Source of the DNA: Tetrahymena elliotti 4EA
Taxonomy: Eukaryota > Ciliophora > Oligohymenophorea > Hymenostomatida > Tetrahymenidae
Reading direction: 5' to 3'
Assembly: GCA_000231825.2 (NCBI GenBank)
Contig: JH720354.1
Span: 472,965 to 536,964 of the forward strand
DNA: 64,000 nt
Shown here: piece after piece, positions 1-10,238 of the stretch
Position numbering within the stretch: the stretch's first letter is position 1
Layout: each line of letters starts with the position of its first letter
The notes under the pieces: model-generated
What the model was told of the DNA's origin: nothing
Databases searched by the model: none
What the model saw: only the letters and a program-made list of their open reading frames with translations
Translations under genes and position numbers: made by a program

Positions 1-290
1 GATTTATTATTACATATTGATTGATATATATGAACAACTTTTATTTTACCTTACATCAAAATTCGTCCTTCAAATTTTTAACACATTTTTTATTTTATTT
101 AGGCCTTATTATCTTATTTTACAAAATTTTAATAAAAATGGTTTCATATTTAATTAAACTTACTACTTTATATTTCAGTTAATCAATTTAAGATAATAAA
201 GATGTTAGAATTTTTATTTTTTTCCACATCCAAAAGAGAAAATGAAAAAATGAATTCAAAATAAAGTTTTGATATATTTCCTTTTAACCT
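1..290. repeat. Direct repeat, copy A (may extend left of window)
   Basis: This AT-rich stretch matches 3879-4200 in the same orientation. Shared landmarks in order are gatttattatt..ttgattgatata, cttactRctttatatttc, aatcaatttaagataataaag and aaagttttgatatRtttcc. The copies differ by many substitutions and one ~40-base indel, so the duplication is old. Copy A begins at the first base of the window, so its left end is unknown. Confidence 0.8.
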
Positions 291-589
291 TATTTTATAA
301 CCAACTCCCTTTGATTTTACCTCTATTATAAAGAAAATATTTGATTTAATGAATATAACAGTATATTTTTTCTTAATGGGAAGTGAATTGATGAAGAGAT
401 ATTTGAAAAACTAAAATTTTTTTTGTTACATTTCTTCCAAAAATATTAATAATAATTTCAAAATACTTTGTAAAATATAAGAAATAATGGAACTCAAAGC
501 ATCTAATTTAATTAAATATAAAGTAATAGTTTGACACAATGAATAAAAGCCTAAATAGTATATTACAAATGAATTAGGGATACATAGAT

Positions 590-1609
590 AATGAATTTAT
601 CGAATTCTTGAAAAATTTGAGAATACAGAATCTGTTGAGATAGATTTAAGATAGTACAATGGTTAGCAGATAGTACAATTTATAAATTACTAAATGAGAT
701 AAGAAACTTTATCATATCTCCCTGTATTTGTATTATTTATTTTAATAAACATAAAATTCTCTAAATTGGTTAATTTTGATTATATGTAAGAACAAAGTAG
801 TGATTTAAGAAAAGGGATAGCCATAGAAAGAGGAAAAAAACACTTGAAACTAATCTATCTAGAACAACTCAATGGGGACTTGAAAAAAGTATAAAATTAG
901 GAAAATAATTGCATAAAGGATACCAGGAAGTGGTAGATTAAGTCTCTTTGATGCAAAAGATAGTAAAAAATATAAAGAATCTCAAAGAATAAATTACTTT
1001 CATAGGAAATCGATACAGAGAGATTCTTAAATTTAATGGTTAAATGAATGCAAAATAACTTTAAATCATTTAGGAATTTGAAATGTATTAAAAGAGAAGA
1101 TGATTGTTTGTTAGATGAAATATTCCTCTATGAAAATTAAAAAAACTATGATGCAACTTTAATCAAATGGATTGTGATTGATGATTTAGGTCGAATTAGA
1201 ATGAAATAGCTTAATAAAGATAAGAAAGCTATTAATTCAAAATGCTTTGTTAATTAAGTATTAAAAAGACATCTAATTGTTTTCAATAAATTTAATAAGG
1301 ACTTGGATTTTTTAATAGGAGAATACTCCTATTCGTAATTTAGAGTATACATAAAACTACCTAACAAATAATAACATCAATTGCCTAGATTTGCCTGCAA
1401 GATCACCAGATCTTAGACCATTGAAAACATCTGGTTGTGGCTTAAAAATAATATTTCAAAAAAATAAAATAAAATCTGGAAGATAAATTTGGAATGAAAA
1501 GTTAAATGACACTAAAGAATTTGTGGAATTATGAAAAAATTTTTGTTAGTAATTTAGAAAAAGATTAAATGAATGTATTATAAATCAAGGCAATATTATA
1601 AATTATTGA
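590..1609 (+). pseudogene. Decayed Tc1/mariner-superfamily transposase
   Basis: Fragments of a Tc1-type transposase can be read in table 6. Near 615 there is an N-terminal helix-turn-helix remnant (KFENTESVE). At 1304 WIFQQENTP corresponds to the second catalytic block WxFQQDNAPxH; its two Gln codons are TAA and TAG. At about 1388 LPARSPDLRP precedes TIENIWLWLKNN, which is reached only after a frame change at about 1420. The terminal block NLEKRLNECII ends at TGA 1607. The catalytic Asp of QQDN is Glu here (GAG), and there are several frame changes, so the element cannot be active. I could not place the first catalytic Asp or any terminal inverted repeats. Tc1 transposons are known from ciliate germline genomes. 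Whether this copy is in germline or somatic DNA cannot be told from the window. Confidence 0.8.
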
Positions 1610-1670
1610 TTGTATGCTAAATGTTCAAATCATATATCAGTATGTCCTTATAATTTTAAATATTTTCTTG

Positions 1671-2192
1671 ATGGAACAAATTTTAATTAGATGGACTGTA
1701 AAGGGAAAAGTATGGCCTAGAACCAGAATTAAAAATAAATAGGCCATTACTCATTTTTCTAAAGAAATAATTACTGTAAAGTCTTTGATTTTCAACGTCT
1801 TAACTACTGATTAATAATCAGAAGAAAATGAATTTCCATTGAAAAATATTAGAAATTAAATAAAAAGAAACAACAATATTATTTCAAATTCATTGTTATT
1901 TCTTAAAGATTGTTTTAAAAATATTCAAAACAAAACTTAAGTAAAAAGATTATTTAATGATAAATATCAAAATGATTGGTAAAAAATAACTATTAAATCA
2001 GGATATTATGCCCTTTTGTCAAATTAAAATACAATTATCTTAAATACCGATTCAGCAAAATTATAAAATAGAATTCGTGAATTTTTAATTCAAAAATTTA
2101 ATAAAAAATTAAAAAAATATTATCTGATGAATTTCGAAGAAGAATTTAAAAAATTTTTAATTTTAATGTACTCTCTGTCCATGCAATTTTGA
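1671..2192 (+). CDS. Hypothetical 173-residue protein inside the transposon-rich region
   Basis: An open frame runs from ATG 1671 to TGA 2190 in table 6, with several TAA/TAG read as Gln. The start reads MEQILIRWTVKGKVW. The product is rich in Lys, Asn and Ile, with three Trp and an acidic patch near the C-terminus (NFEEEFKKF). I do not recognise it. It starts 60 bases after the transposase remnant and lies between the two direct-repeat copies, so it may be an accessory frame of a mobile element. With TGA as the only stop, a frame this long could also arise by chance in such AT-rich DNA. Treat it as tentative. Confidence 0.35.
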
Positions 2193-2683
2193 ATGAAATT
2201 TATTTTAGTCATATTTTCTTTTGAGTATTCTCAAAAATTTTGATTAAAAGTAGGGTGTAGTTTTTAAAATTTTAAATAAAAAATTATGAATATTTTTCAT
2301 GACCTATTATTTGATAGACTTATTAATAGAATTTATTTTAAAAATTTATTAAACACTTTAAATATGTTTTTATTTAAATATTTGGTTTATCACCTTTAAA
2401 CACTAATAACCATATTTTTATTTGGTAAACACATTTTTTAAATATATAAAAAACTAATAAAAAAAGAGTTTATTTTTTTAATTATTCCAATTATTATCGT
2501 TAAATACTAATATTGGTAATTCGTTACATTTTGCCTTTAATTATGTTAAAAGCTCGCTATGAAAATCAAGGCTTTAGATTAATTAAAAAATTTAATTTAA
2601 AAATAATAATTAATTTAAATTTAATTTAAAAAAATATTTTTTAATTTTAACCATGTTTAAAACTCCTACAACTGCCTTAATTC
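2193..2683. other. AT-rich stretch, no gene seen
   Basis: Dominated by A/T runs and short TTTAAA palindromes. No frame with protein-like composition was found on either strand. Confidence 0.6.
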
Positions 2684-3480
2684 TCACAACTCCTCTAACT
2701 TATTATATGTTTATAATTCAATGGGGTATTATTCCAAATCTAATTTATCTTTATTAATGGATGTAAAATTTCTATAAGGTAACCTTTATGACATAGCCCA
2801 TGCATATAAATTATTTACATCATGATACATTAATTGTAGATATAACACCTATAGATTATTTTTCAAGCATTAAATACAGGTCAGGGTTACTTATCAAATC
2901 TAATTTGCTACATTTCTCTGAAATTTCAAATTTATTTTAATCATTAAATTTGATTTAAATATTATTTATCTATTTTTTATTTTCATCTAGTTCCTGTTTT
3001 TCCAAGTTTTATTGAATTTTCAATTTTTTTAATCACTCTCTTCATTCGATTAGTCCTCTCAATTACTGTACTCCATATACCTTTCAAAATCCATCTATGA
3101 TTCAAGGTATTCTTCAATAATTACAACTCTTTATACCTTGTGGGACTATTTAAAACATATTAAGAAATTTTTTCATATAAAATCGAATGGGTCCCTACTG
3201 CTCCATTAGTTTTTTTGGCTAAATCAGCAAAATGAAATACTTATCATAACTTGCTGAAAATTTTTATTTGCTTAATCGAACCTGTTTATAATACATCTGT
3301 AAAATAATCAAATTTTATTTTCCTTTTATGCTATTGGCACATTAAGTAATCTGCACTTGATTGGCTTTCTTAATTATCAAATACTTCTATCTACTAAGAT
3401 ATTTCAATATTTTCAGGGTTCATTTCATTTGTATTCTTTGTTTAATGTAAATCATTCTGGTTAAAATCCATATTTAATTA
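2684..3480 (-). pseudogene. Decayed protein-primed family-B DNA polymerase (Polinton/Maverick type)
   Basis: On the minus strand the block DVNNLYAWAMSQRLPY, at about 2830 down to 2775, matches the YLDANNLYGWAMSQ.LPYG.F hallmark of Polinton/Maverick and related viral or plasmid protein-primed polymerases. Just upstream in another frame KLDLISNPDLYLML corresponds to the preceding ELLTDPDMYLFIE block. Residues are missing and the frame changes between the two blocks. The 3' end is an early TGA at 2684-2686, so the palm and thumb regions are absent. Upstream, up to about 3480, there are scattered open stretches that I cannot align. In Tetrahymena, Maverick-like Tlr elements are germline-limited; assigning this fragment to that group is inference. 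Confidence 0.8.
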
Positions 3481-3878
3481 TGCAATTATATTATTATCTC
3501 AATACCTTCTTAGCTTAATTAATTAAAACTTGATTAAACTGTATCTGGTTTTTCTTTTTTCTGATATTATAATAATTATTTAGCTGAAAATATCTTAGAA
3601 TTTCAATATTACAGAAAAATTTAAGTAAATTTATTATCACCAAATAATTATTAAATTTTTTAAATAATTTATTTTGAATTCTCGTTTTTACTTGTTAATT
3701 TTTTATTCTAACTCATTCAAAATTTTATAGTCTTAATTTTTAAAAAAGTTTGTGTGTTCATGAAACCCACATAAAAAGATATTTATTGATTAAAATTATC
3801 TTGTTTGTACTTGGAAAATATTATTTAACCTTGCTTTCTATTTTTATTTGACTTGAAATTATTTTGTTGAATTTTGAA

Positions 3879-4200
3879 GATTTATTATTTTATATTGATT
3901 GATATATTTGAGTAACTTTTTATTTACCTGAAATAAAAATTCGGAATTCAAATTTTTAACAAATTTTTATTTGTTTTTTTTATTTAGGTATCAATATCTT
4001 ATTTTAAATAATTTTAATAAGTTTCTTATTTAATTAAACTTACTGCTTTATATTTCCTTTAATCAATTTAAGATAATAAAGATGCTAGAATTTTTTTTCA
4101 AATCAAAAGAAGGTTTTGTCAAATAAATTCAATTTCTTATTGTTTTTAAGTAAAAAAATGAATTCAAAATTAAAGTTTTGATATGTTTCCTTTTATCTTT
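3879..4200. repeat. Direct repeat, copy B
   Basis: Second copy of the sequence at 1-290, same orientation, with an extra ~40 bases near 4100-4140. It bounds the right side of the segment holding the transposase and polymerase remnants. No short target-site duplication or terminal inverted repeat was identified. Confidence 0.8.
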
Positions 4201-4584
4201 TCTAAAAATTTCAAAGTTTCAGAATAAAGGTTCCAATAAACTAAGATTTGGTGAATATGATGGTCAATAGAAATTAACAAAATTATAATCTGAAAAATAT
4301 TTTACTTAACATGATATATGAGATATGGTATAAAAATGAATTCAAATAAATCTTTTTATATATCGTTGAGAAAAAATTCCAAAGTTTCTTTAAGAGGTTA
4401 GCAGAAATCTAAAAATTAGTTAGAGACTACTTTTGTTAAAATTGAGTAATACTCGCTTCTATCAGTTAATTGACTACCATTGCAACTAAATATTTTTAAT
4501 CAATTATTTACCTTTTCATTTAAGTTGGTACATAATAGTTGGTTTTATTTTTATTAACAAAAAATTTCATTTTCTATTGATTTT

Positions 4585-5325
4585 TAGTGGGTTGGCAACA
4601 TATCCACTTCTCATCACATAAAAAATATACTTATGTTTTTAAAAATTTTTTTAAGTACTCAGATTTCTCTATTTTTTAATAAATTTTTTCACATTAAGCT
4701 ATTTTTTAAGGAATAAATAAAGTTTAACTATATACCTTTCTTTACCTCCTAATAATACAAAAGGATTTAAAAAGCATGGAATCTTATCAAAAATACTTTT
4801 AAATAATTTATCTTTCATGTGAAGAATCAGTCTTTGCTGTAAATATTAAAATGATTTTTCATAGTCTCATCAGATTTAACAAACTAACTGATTTTTAAAA
4901 GAAATCAAGAGAAAATATATTGATAACAATATCCTTTAATCATTGTAGAGGGTAAAATTCTATGAGTAATTAGTTATATCTAATATTATTTCATAACAAT
5001 TATTAGTAGGAGAATCTTTTAAATAGCTGTAAAAGAATTCAATAAGCATTTTTTTATTCATATCATACTCTTACTCTGTAGATGTTGTACACACGTTAAA
5101 ATGCTCTCTAATTTAAACTAGAAGCTTGGTTTTAAAAAGAAATTTTACTTCACTTTATTTCAGCCAACCTATCATCTTCCACCTTTTATTTATCTTTCTG
5201 GTGTAATTAAAGGAACTTTTCTTAATTTCAAGATAAAATATTTATCAATTTAGAATACATACTGCCTGATTATTAAAGTTATCTGCTGATTCTTGAAGTA
5301 GATATTTAATATACTTATTATTTAC
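4585..5325 (-). pseudogene. Series of broken minus-strand reading frames, unidentified
   Basis: Three minus-strand frames follow one another with frame changes. One starts MVNNKYIKYLLQESADNF near 5325. One starts MNKKMLIEFFYSYLKDSP near 5060 and runs about 65 codons to a TGA. A longer C-terminal piece ends RSGYVANPLKINRK and a TGA near 4585. All use TAA/TAG as Gln. The alternating frames look like a decayed gene rather than introns, because no GT..AG pair restores the frame. Lying next to the polymerase remnant, it could be another gene of the same Maverick-like element. I have no motif to support that. Confidence 0.4.
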
Positions 5326-5728
5326 CATAGTTTTTTAATTTTAATTTTATTTATTTATTTTCTCAATAAGTAATTTTTGAATGTTCTTTTTTCCTTAATT
5401 TTGTAATTTAATGATAAAATAACACCATTAACAGATTGAAAGAAGTAGAAAGAAGTAGCTTAAAATGAAAATAGATCATGATATTCAAAATATTTATATT
5501 TTTTAAATAATTGATTTTTTGTTTCCATAATTTTTACAAGAGTAATAAATCCATATTTTTACTGAAATTAATTAAATCAACCTCAAATACAAAATTGGTA
5601 TAAAATAAATCAGTAATTAATCTAAATAAATAGAAATATAATTTTACAAAAATAATTTAGTACAAAAGAGAAAATTAAATAAAACAAATTTATTTAGAAT
5701 ATTCATAATTTATTTCATATTGAGTTTT

Positions 5729-7041
5729 TCAATAAGGTTTATAACTGTAATAACCCTTTGGGCAAGTTAGGCATTATTTTGGTGAAGATCCATTACATGT
5801 TTAACAACTGTTATGACAATCTCTACAAATTTATTATGCATCTAAATATTATTTATTTTATTTCTAGCAAATTCTACATGAACCATCTGGGTAGAGATCA
5901 GTTCCAAAAGGGCAAGATAAGCAGTCAGTATATGATGGTCCTTAACAAGTTTAGCAAGATTAGTGACAGTCTTAACAAGTTTAGTTTGAATCTAAATATT
6001 TTTTATTAGATATTTCACAAAACTTACATGATTTATCAGGAAAAAGATTTGTATTAGGAGGGCATGTCAAACAAGACATAAAAGAAGTTCCATTACATGA
6101 TTAGCAAGTAGAATGGCACTACTAACAAATTTAGTTATTATCTATAAATTATTTATTTTACATATCACATACCTAACAGCTGTTATCAGGATATAAGTTA
6201 GTTCCAGAAGGACATGTTATGCACTAATTATAAATACTTCCGCTGCATGTTTAGCAAGAAGAATCACACTTTAAACAAATTTGATTATCGTCTAAAAAAT
6301 AACCTTAACTGAAATCACACAATGAACAAGTTTAATCTGGCTATAAAATTTAATTATTAGGACATGTAGTACAATTTTTGGCAGAATCTTTGCATGTTTA
6401 GCAATTCGAATCGCAGTTTCTACATTAGTTGTTTGAAAAATACTTTCCTGAAGAGCATTTCAAACAGTTGTTAGATGTATTTCCATTGCAAGTAGCACAA
6501 GATGAATGACATGCTATACACTATATTCCACTTACATAGAAACCACTACTATTTTTGCATGTACCGCAGCTATTATTTGAGAATAAATATTATCCAGATG
6601 GGCAAGTTAAACAGTTATTACTATTAGGCCCATTGCAAGTAGCACAAGATGAATGACATGCTATACACTATATTCCACTAACATAGAAACCACTACTATT
6701 TTTGCAAGTACCGCAGCTATTATTTGAGAATAAATATTACCCAGATGGGCAAGTTAAACAGTTATTATTATTAGGCCCATTGCAAGTAGAGCATTAAGGA
6801 TTACATGCTAAACACTAAGTGCCGCTAATATAATACCCTTGAGAGGTATTACAGGTATTACAAGAATTATTAGAAAATAAATATTTTTCTGTAGGGCATG
6901 ATAAACAATTTGTTGAAGATCCTCCATTGCATGTACGGCATGAAGAGTTACAAGCCGAATTACCACTTTTATAAAAACTATCTGTAATACAAGAATCACA
7001 TCCGAACATATTACATTTACAATTAGCATTACAAAAAATCA
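5729..7041 (-). CDS. Cysteine-rich repeat protein (furin-like/GFR-like repeats)
   Basis: A continuous table-6 frame ends at TGA 5729-5731 (last residues GYYSYKPY). It is built of about eight repeats of the form C..C..SC.TCNG....C.TCP.G.YL....C..C. The middle repeats are exactly 49 codons (147 bp) apart and two are almost identical, at about 6486 and 6633. This Cys pattern is the growth-factor-receptor/furin-like type that is abundant in ciliate surface or secreted proteins. No stop interrupts it, so short AT-rich tracts inside (for example near 6150) are coding, not introns. The 5' end is unsure. The frame stays open to about 7180 without an ATG, and the first in-frame Met is at 7009 (MFGCDSC). 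A first exon carrying the signal peptide may lie upstream, perhaps joined at an AG near 7041. No GPI-like hydrophobic tail is seen at the C-terminus. Confidence 0.7.
6486..6926. repeat. 147-bp tandem coding repeats in the Cys-rich gene
   Basis: Units begin at 6486, 6633 and 6780 (ttgcaagtag), exactly 147 bases apart. The first two differ at only a few bases and the third is more diverged. The period is 49 codons, so copy number can change without breaking the frame. Confidence 0.85.
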
Positions 7042-7462
7042 GTATTCTAAATCTATTATTTCTTGTATTGATGAAATAAAAAAAATATTTTAATAAAAAT
7101 GAAAGAGAGTTATTGAAAAAATTTATTTTAATGATAAAATTGACTTTATTTCTAAGATGAGAAAAAAATAATTGAGCATTTTTTCACACTTTTCCACTTT
7201 TTTACAAAATAAAAAAGCTAAAAAGAGGTCAATCTAAAATTTGATGAAGACTTTTTTTCCTTTTAAGACTATAATCATGTAATCAAGGGAAAGCTTCTAA
7301 AAATTTTACATTCATTTTAGTATGGCAATAAAAAATTTTATGAATTTAACTTAAAATAGACAATCATTTATGATTTTTTAATTAATTCTTAAATTATATA
7401 TATATATGTATAGTACCCTAAGGTACTGCCTTTTTCAAGGCTATACACTGAAATTTTAGATA

Positions 7463-7562
7463 NNNNNNNNNNNNNNNNNNNNNNNNNNNNNNNNNNNNNN
7501 NNNNNNNNNNNNNNNNNNNNNNNNNNNNNNNNNNNNNNNNNNNNNNNNNNNNNNNNNNNNNN
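7463..7562. other. Assembly gap of 100 N
   Basis: Exactly 100 N, the usual placeholder for a gap of unknown size. Distances across it are not reliable. The 5' end of the Cys-rich gene could be affected if that gene has a distant first exon. Confidence 1.
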
Positions 7563-10238
7563 TTATCCAAATAAAAAAAATTAATAACTAGTTAAATTTT
7601 TTTATATTATTTACCCTACTTATGTATGTAAATTTTGTGATTAATAAAAAATTGTGAGCTTGCACAATCTAAAGGCGGTCTTCTTAATGAAATATTTTTA
7701 TTTATTTAATATAATATTTGATTTTCTTATGAATCAAATTGAAAATAAAATCAAAAAATAAAATTTTGTTAATATATTAATTAGGCTAAATTTAGTCTTA
7801 ATTTAGAAAAAAACTCATCATCAAAATTAATATTTATTAGCATTATTAATTCAAAAAAGACAGATTGAATATCTTTTAATAAATTCTTTCAAGCGAACAA
7901 AATAAATATGGAGAAATAAAATTTCTTACTAATATTGCTTAATTCCATCACTTCCAAAAGAATAAACGAATTAGAGTGACAAAATAAATAAGAGAGCTAT
8001 TTTTTAAATAGAATATTAGCCTTAAATTTATAAAAATTTCTTTAAAATACTCATGTAAAGTTGCACATCTAAATAGGTCATTTTACTTTATTCTGCAGTC
8101 TTTCATAATTTTTTACAAATTATTAATTATGAAAAATATTTCTTGCTTTGAAATTAATTTGAATTCTAAAAACAAAAAGACATAAATTTTATAATAAAAA
8201 CCTTTTCAAAATCTAAATGGATCAAAAAATATAAATCAAGATCATATTTCTTTATTTTTTTTTGCTTCAAAAACTAATAAAGTTTTTAATATTTTTCATT
8301 ATTTAAGAAACCTCTTCATAAATAAAAGATCAATTTATTTCTAAACATTTCATTGTTTAAGCTTTAATGTTGTAAAAACTTCGGGATAGATAATCAAAAA
8401 ATATTTTAATCATTACTAGCATTTAGATTATCAAAAATAAGATAATCTAATTCCTACAAAATGATAAAATGATGAATACAATCATATATTTATTAATTAG
8501 ATACTGACATTAATTTTTTTTAAAATATTAGTTTTTTACTTTACAATTTCCAAAAAGAGCTTTTTTGTTATTTTAACTTAATTAATCTGATTTACTTTAC
8601 ACTAACTTTATCATTTCGATTAAAATTTTTATACTTGATTAATGAATACAAATAATAACAAACAAAAAAAAAGATGTTAATATGGTTGATTTTACTTAAT
8701 AAGGTTAATATGATTAACCTTAAATTATAATTTCTTCTTTTAGTGGTAGTTCACTTTGAAATTATCTAATTCAAATTTTACACATAATTTACTTCTAATT
8801 ATTAAATATTTTGAAACATGTGTAATCTATTGTTTTAATTTTGATTGAATTACTTCTAACTTTTTTTTCTTATTTCTTTGCCTTAAAATTATCACATTCT
8901 ATTAACTAATAATCAATAGTTTACAATGAAATAAGGGTTTGATTATTTCTTTTATTGCTTTCAAAATTTATTTATTTTTGAGGATAGATAAATAATTTCA
9001 AAAATACAATTAAAAAAATTTTAATTTAGGATAATTATTAATATTTAATTTAATATAAAAAAATTTTAAATTACTGAAATATATAACAACCAAGTTTTTA
9101 GAGATAGGATAAAACAATATAATAAAAAAGAAATTTACTTTAAAAATATTTTGTTAATTTATAACTTTATTTAAAAATATAGGAGGTATGTATCTTGACT
9201 TCTGTTTTTAAAGAGGTTTATTGTTTTTAAAACATTTGTTAAGCTTACTTCAAGACTTTCATTTTATTTTTGCTATTTTTTTTAAATATGAATAACTTGT
9301 TGAGTTTTTCTCACTTTTTATATACTTGTTGAGTTTTTCTCACTTTTTATATACTTGTTGAGCATAAACTTTCTCAAAAATAATAATGAACGGTTAATTT
9401 TAAAATGCGAGTTATTAAAATGCTATTAATTTTTATTAGATATCAATAGATCTGATACTAAATTTAATATCGTCTAAACTAAAACTAGATTTTTTTTCTG
9501 GATACTTACAGAATAGATTTTCTATATTTCATTTCAAATTTTTTTATCATTTAAAAAATTTATAGCTACGTTGTGTTGAAAACTCATGTTAAAATTAATT
9601 ATCAGTATTATAATAGAAACTTTTTAAATTTTAAAAATGACATATTAATTCTTATAAATTATTAATTTTTTGAAGATAATTTTTAAAAACCAAATAGCTA
9701 AAAAGTGAAAATAAGAGATAATTTTTAGAATGACTTTTCTATTAAATTTTTCTATTGTACTGTTAATCCTCTTAGTTAAGAATAAATCACTTCAAAAATT
9801 AATAACTAATCTTCATAGTAGTCATAAAATTAATTTAAACTCTTTAAAATTTCATGTTGGAATAATCTTTAAACACTTAAAGGAAAAAAATAATTATTTC
9901 AAAAATATATTTTACTTGAAAAATAACAATTTAAAAAATAATATCATATTGATTTTAAATGATGAATAGTAAATATTTTCTAAACAACTAATTAATACAA
10001 TTTGAATTAAATTTGAAATACTGTAAATTCTTTTCTTTTAAAGTCTAAAAAATATTTGAAAGTAATTTTAAAAATTATTAATTTATCAATTTTAACAATC
10101 AATCTATCAGAATGAGAGGACCAGACTAAATGAACTTACAATATATAAATAGAATTTCAAAATTAAATATCGATATCTTTTAATTAATTTAAAACCTTCA
10201 TTTAATTTTTAAAATTTTCTTAATTACTTAAAGTAAAA
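7563..10238. other. Long AT-rich stretch without a supported gene
   Basis: Apart from the tandem repeat at 9295-9363 I see only AT-rich DNA with homopolymer runs. A plus-strand frame from 9730 (MTFLLNFSIVLLILLVK) stays open for about 93 codons in table 6. Its composition is just Leu/Ile/Asn/Lys with no motif, so I do not call it a gene. Confidence 0.6.
9295..9363. repeat. 29-bp tandem repeat, about 2.4 copies
   Basis: The unit acttgttgagtttttctcac plus ctttttatat-type tail (29 bp) occurs at 9295 and 9324, followed by a partial third copy from 9353. The two full copies are identical. It lies in a gene-free region. Confidence 0.9.

Noticed and set aside
5758..6009. Plus-strand 83-residue frame
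   Set aside because: Lies opposite the Cys-rich repeat gene, whose minus frame is far more convincing.
6130..6175. Short GT..AG stretch that looks like a Paramecium-sized intron in the Cys-rich gene
   Set aside because: The sequence reads through in frame with TAA/TAG as Gln and keeps the Cys spacing, so it is coding.
9211..9225. AAAGAGGTT, resembling part of the Tetrahymena chromosome breakage sequence on the minus strand
   Set aside because: Only the first nine bases match; the remaining bases differ, and the 15-mer is known to be highly conserved.
9730..10008. Leu/Asn-rich 93-codon plus-strand frame
   Set aside because: Only TGA stops, so such lengths are expected by chance in AT-rich DNA; no motif and no conserved composition.
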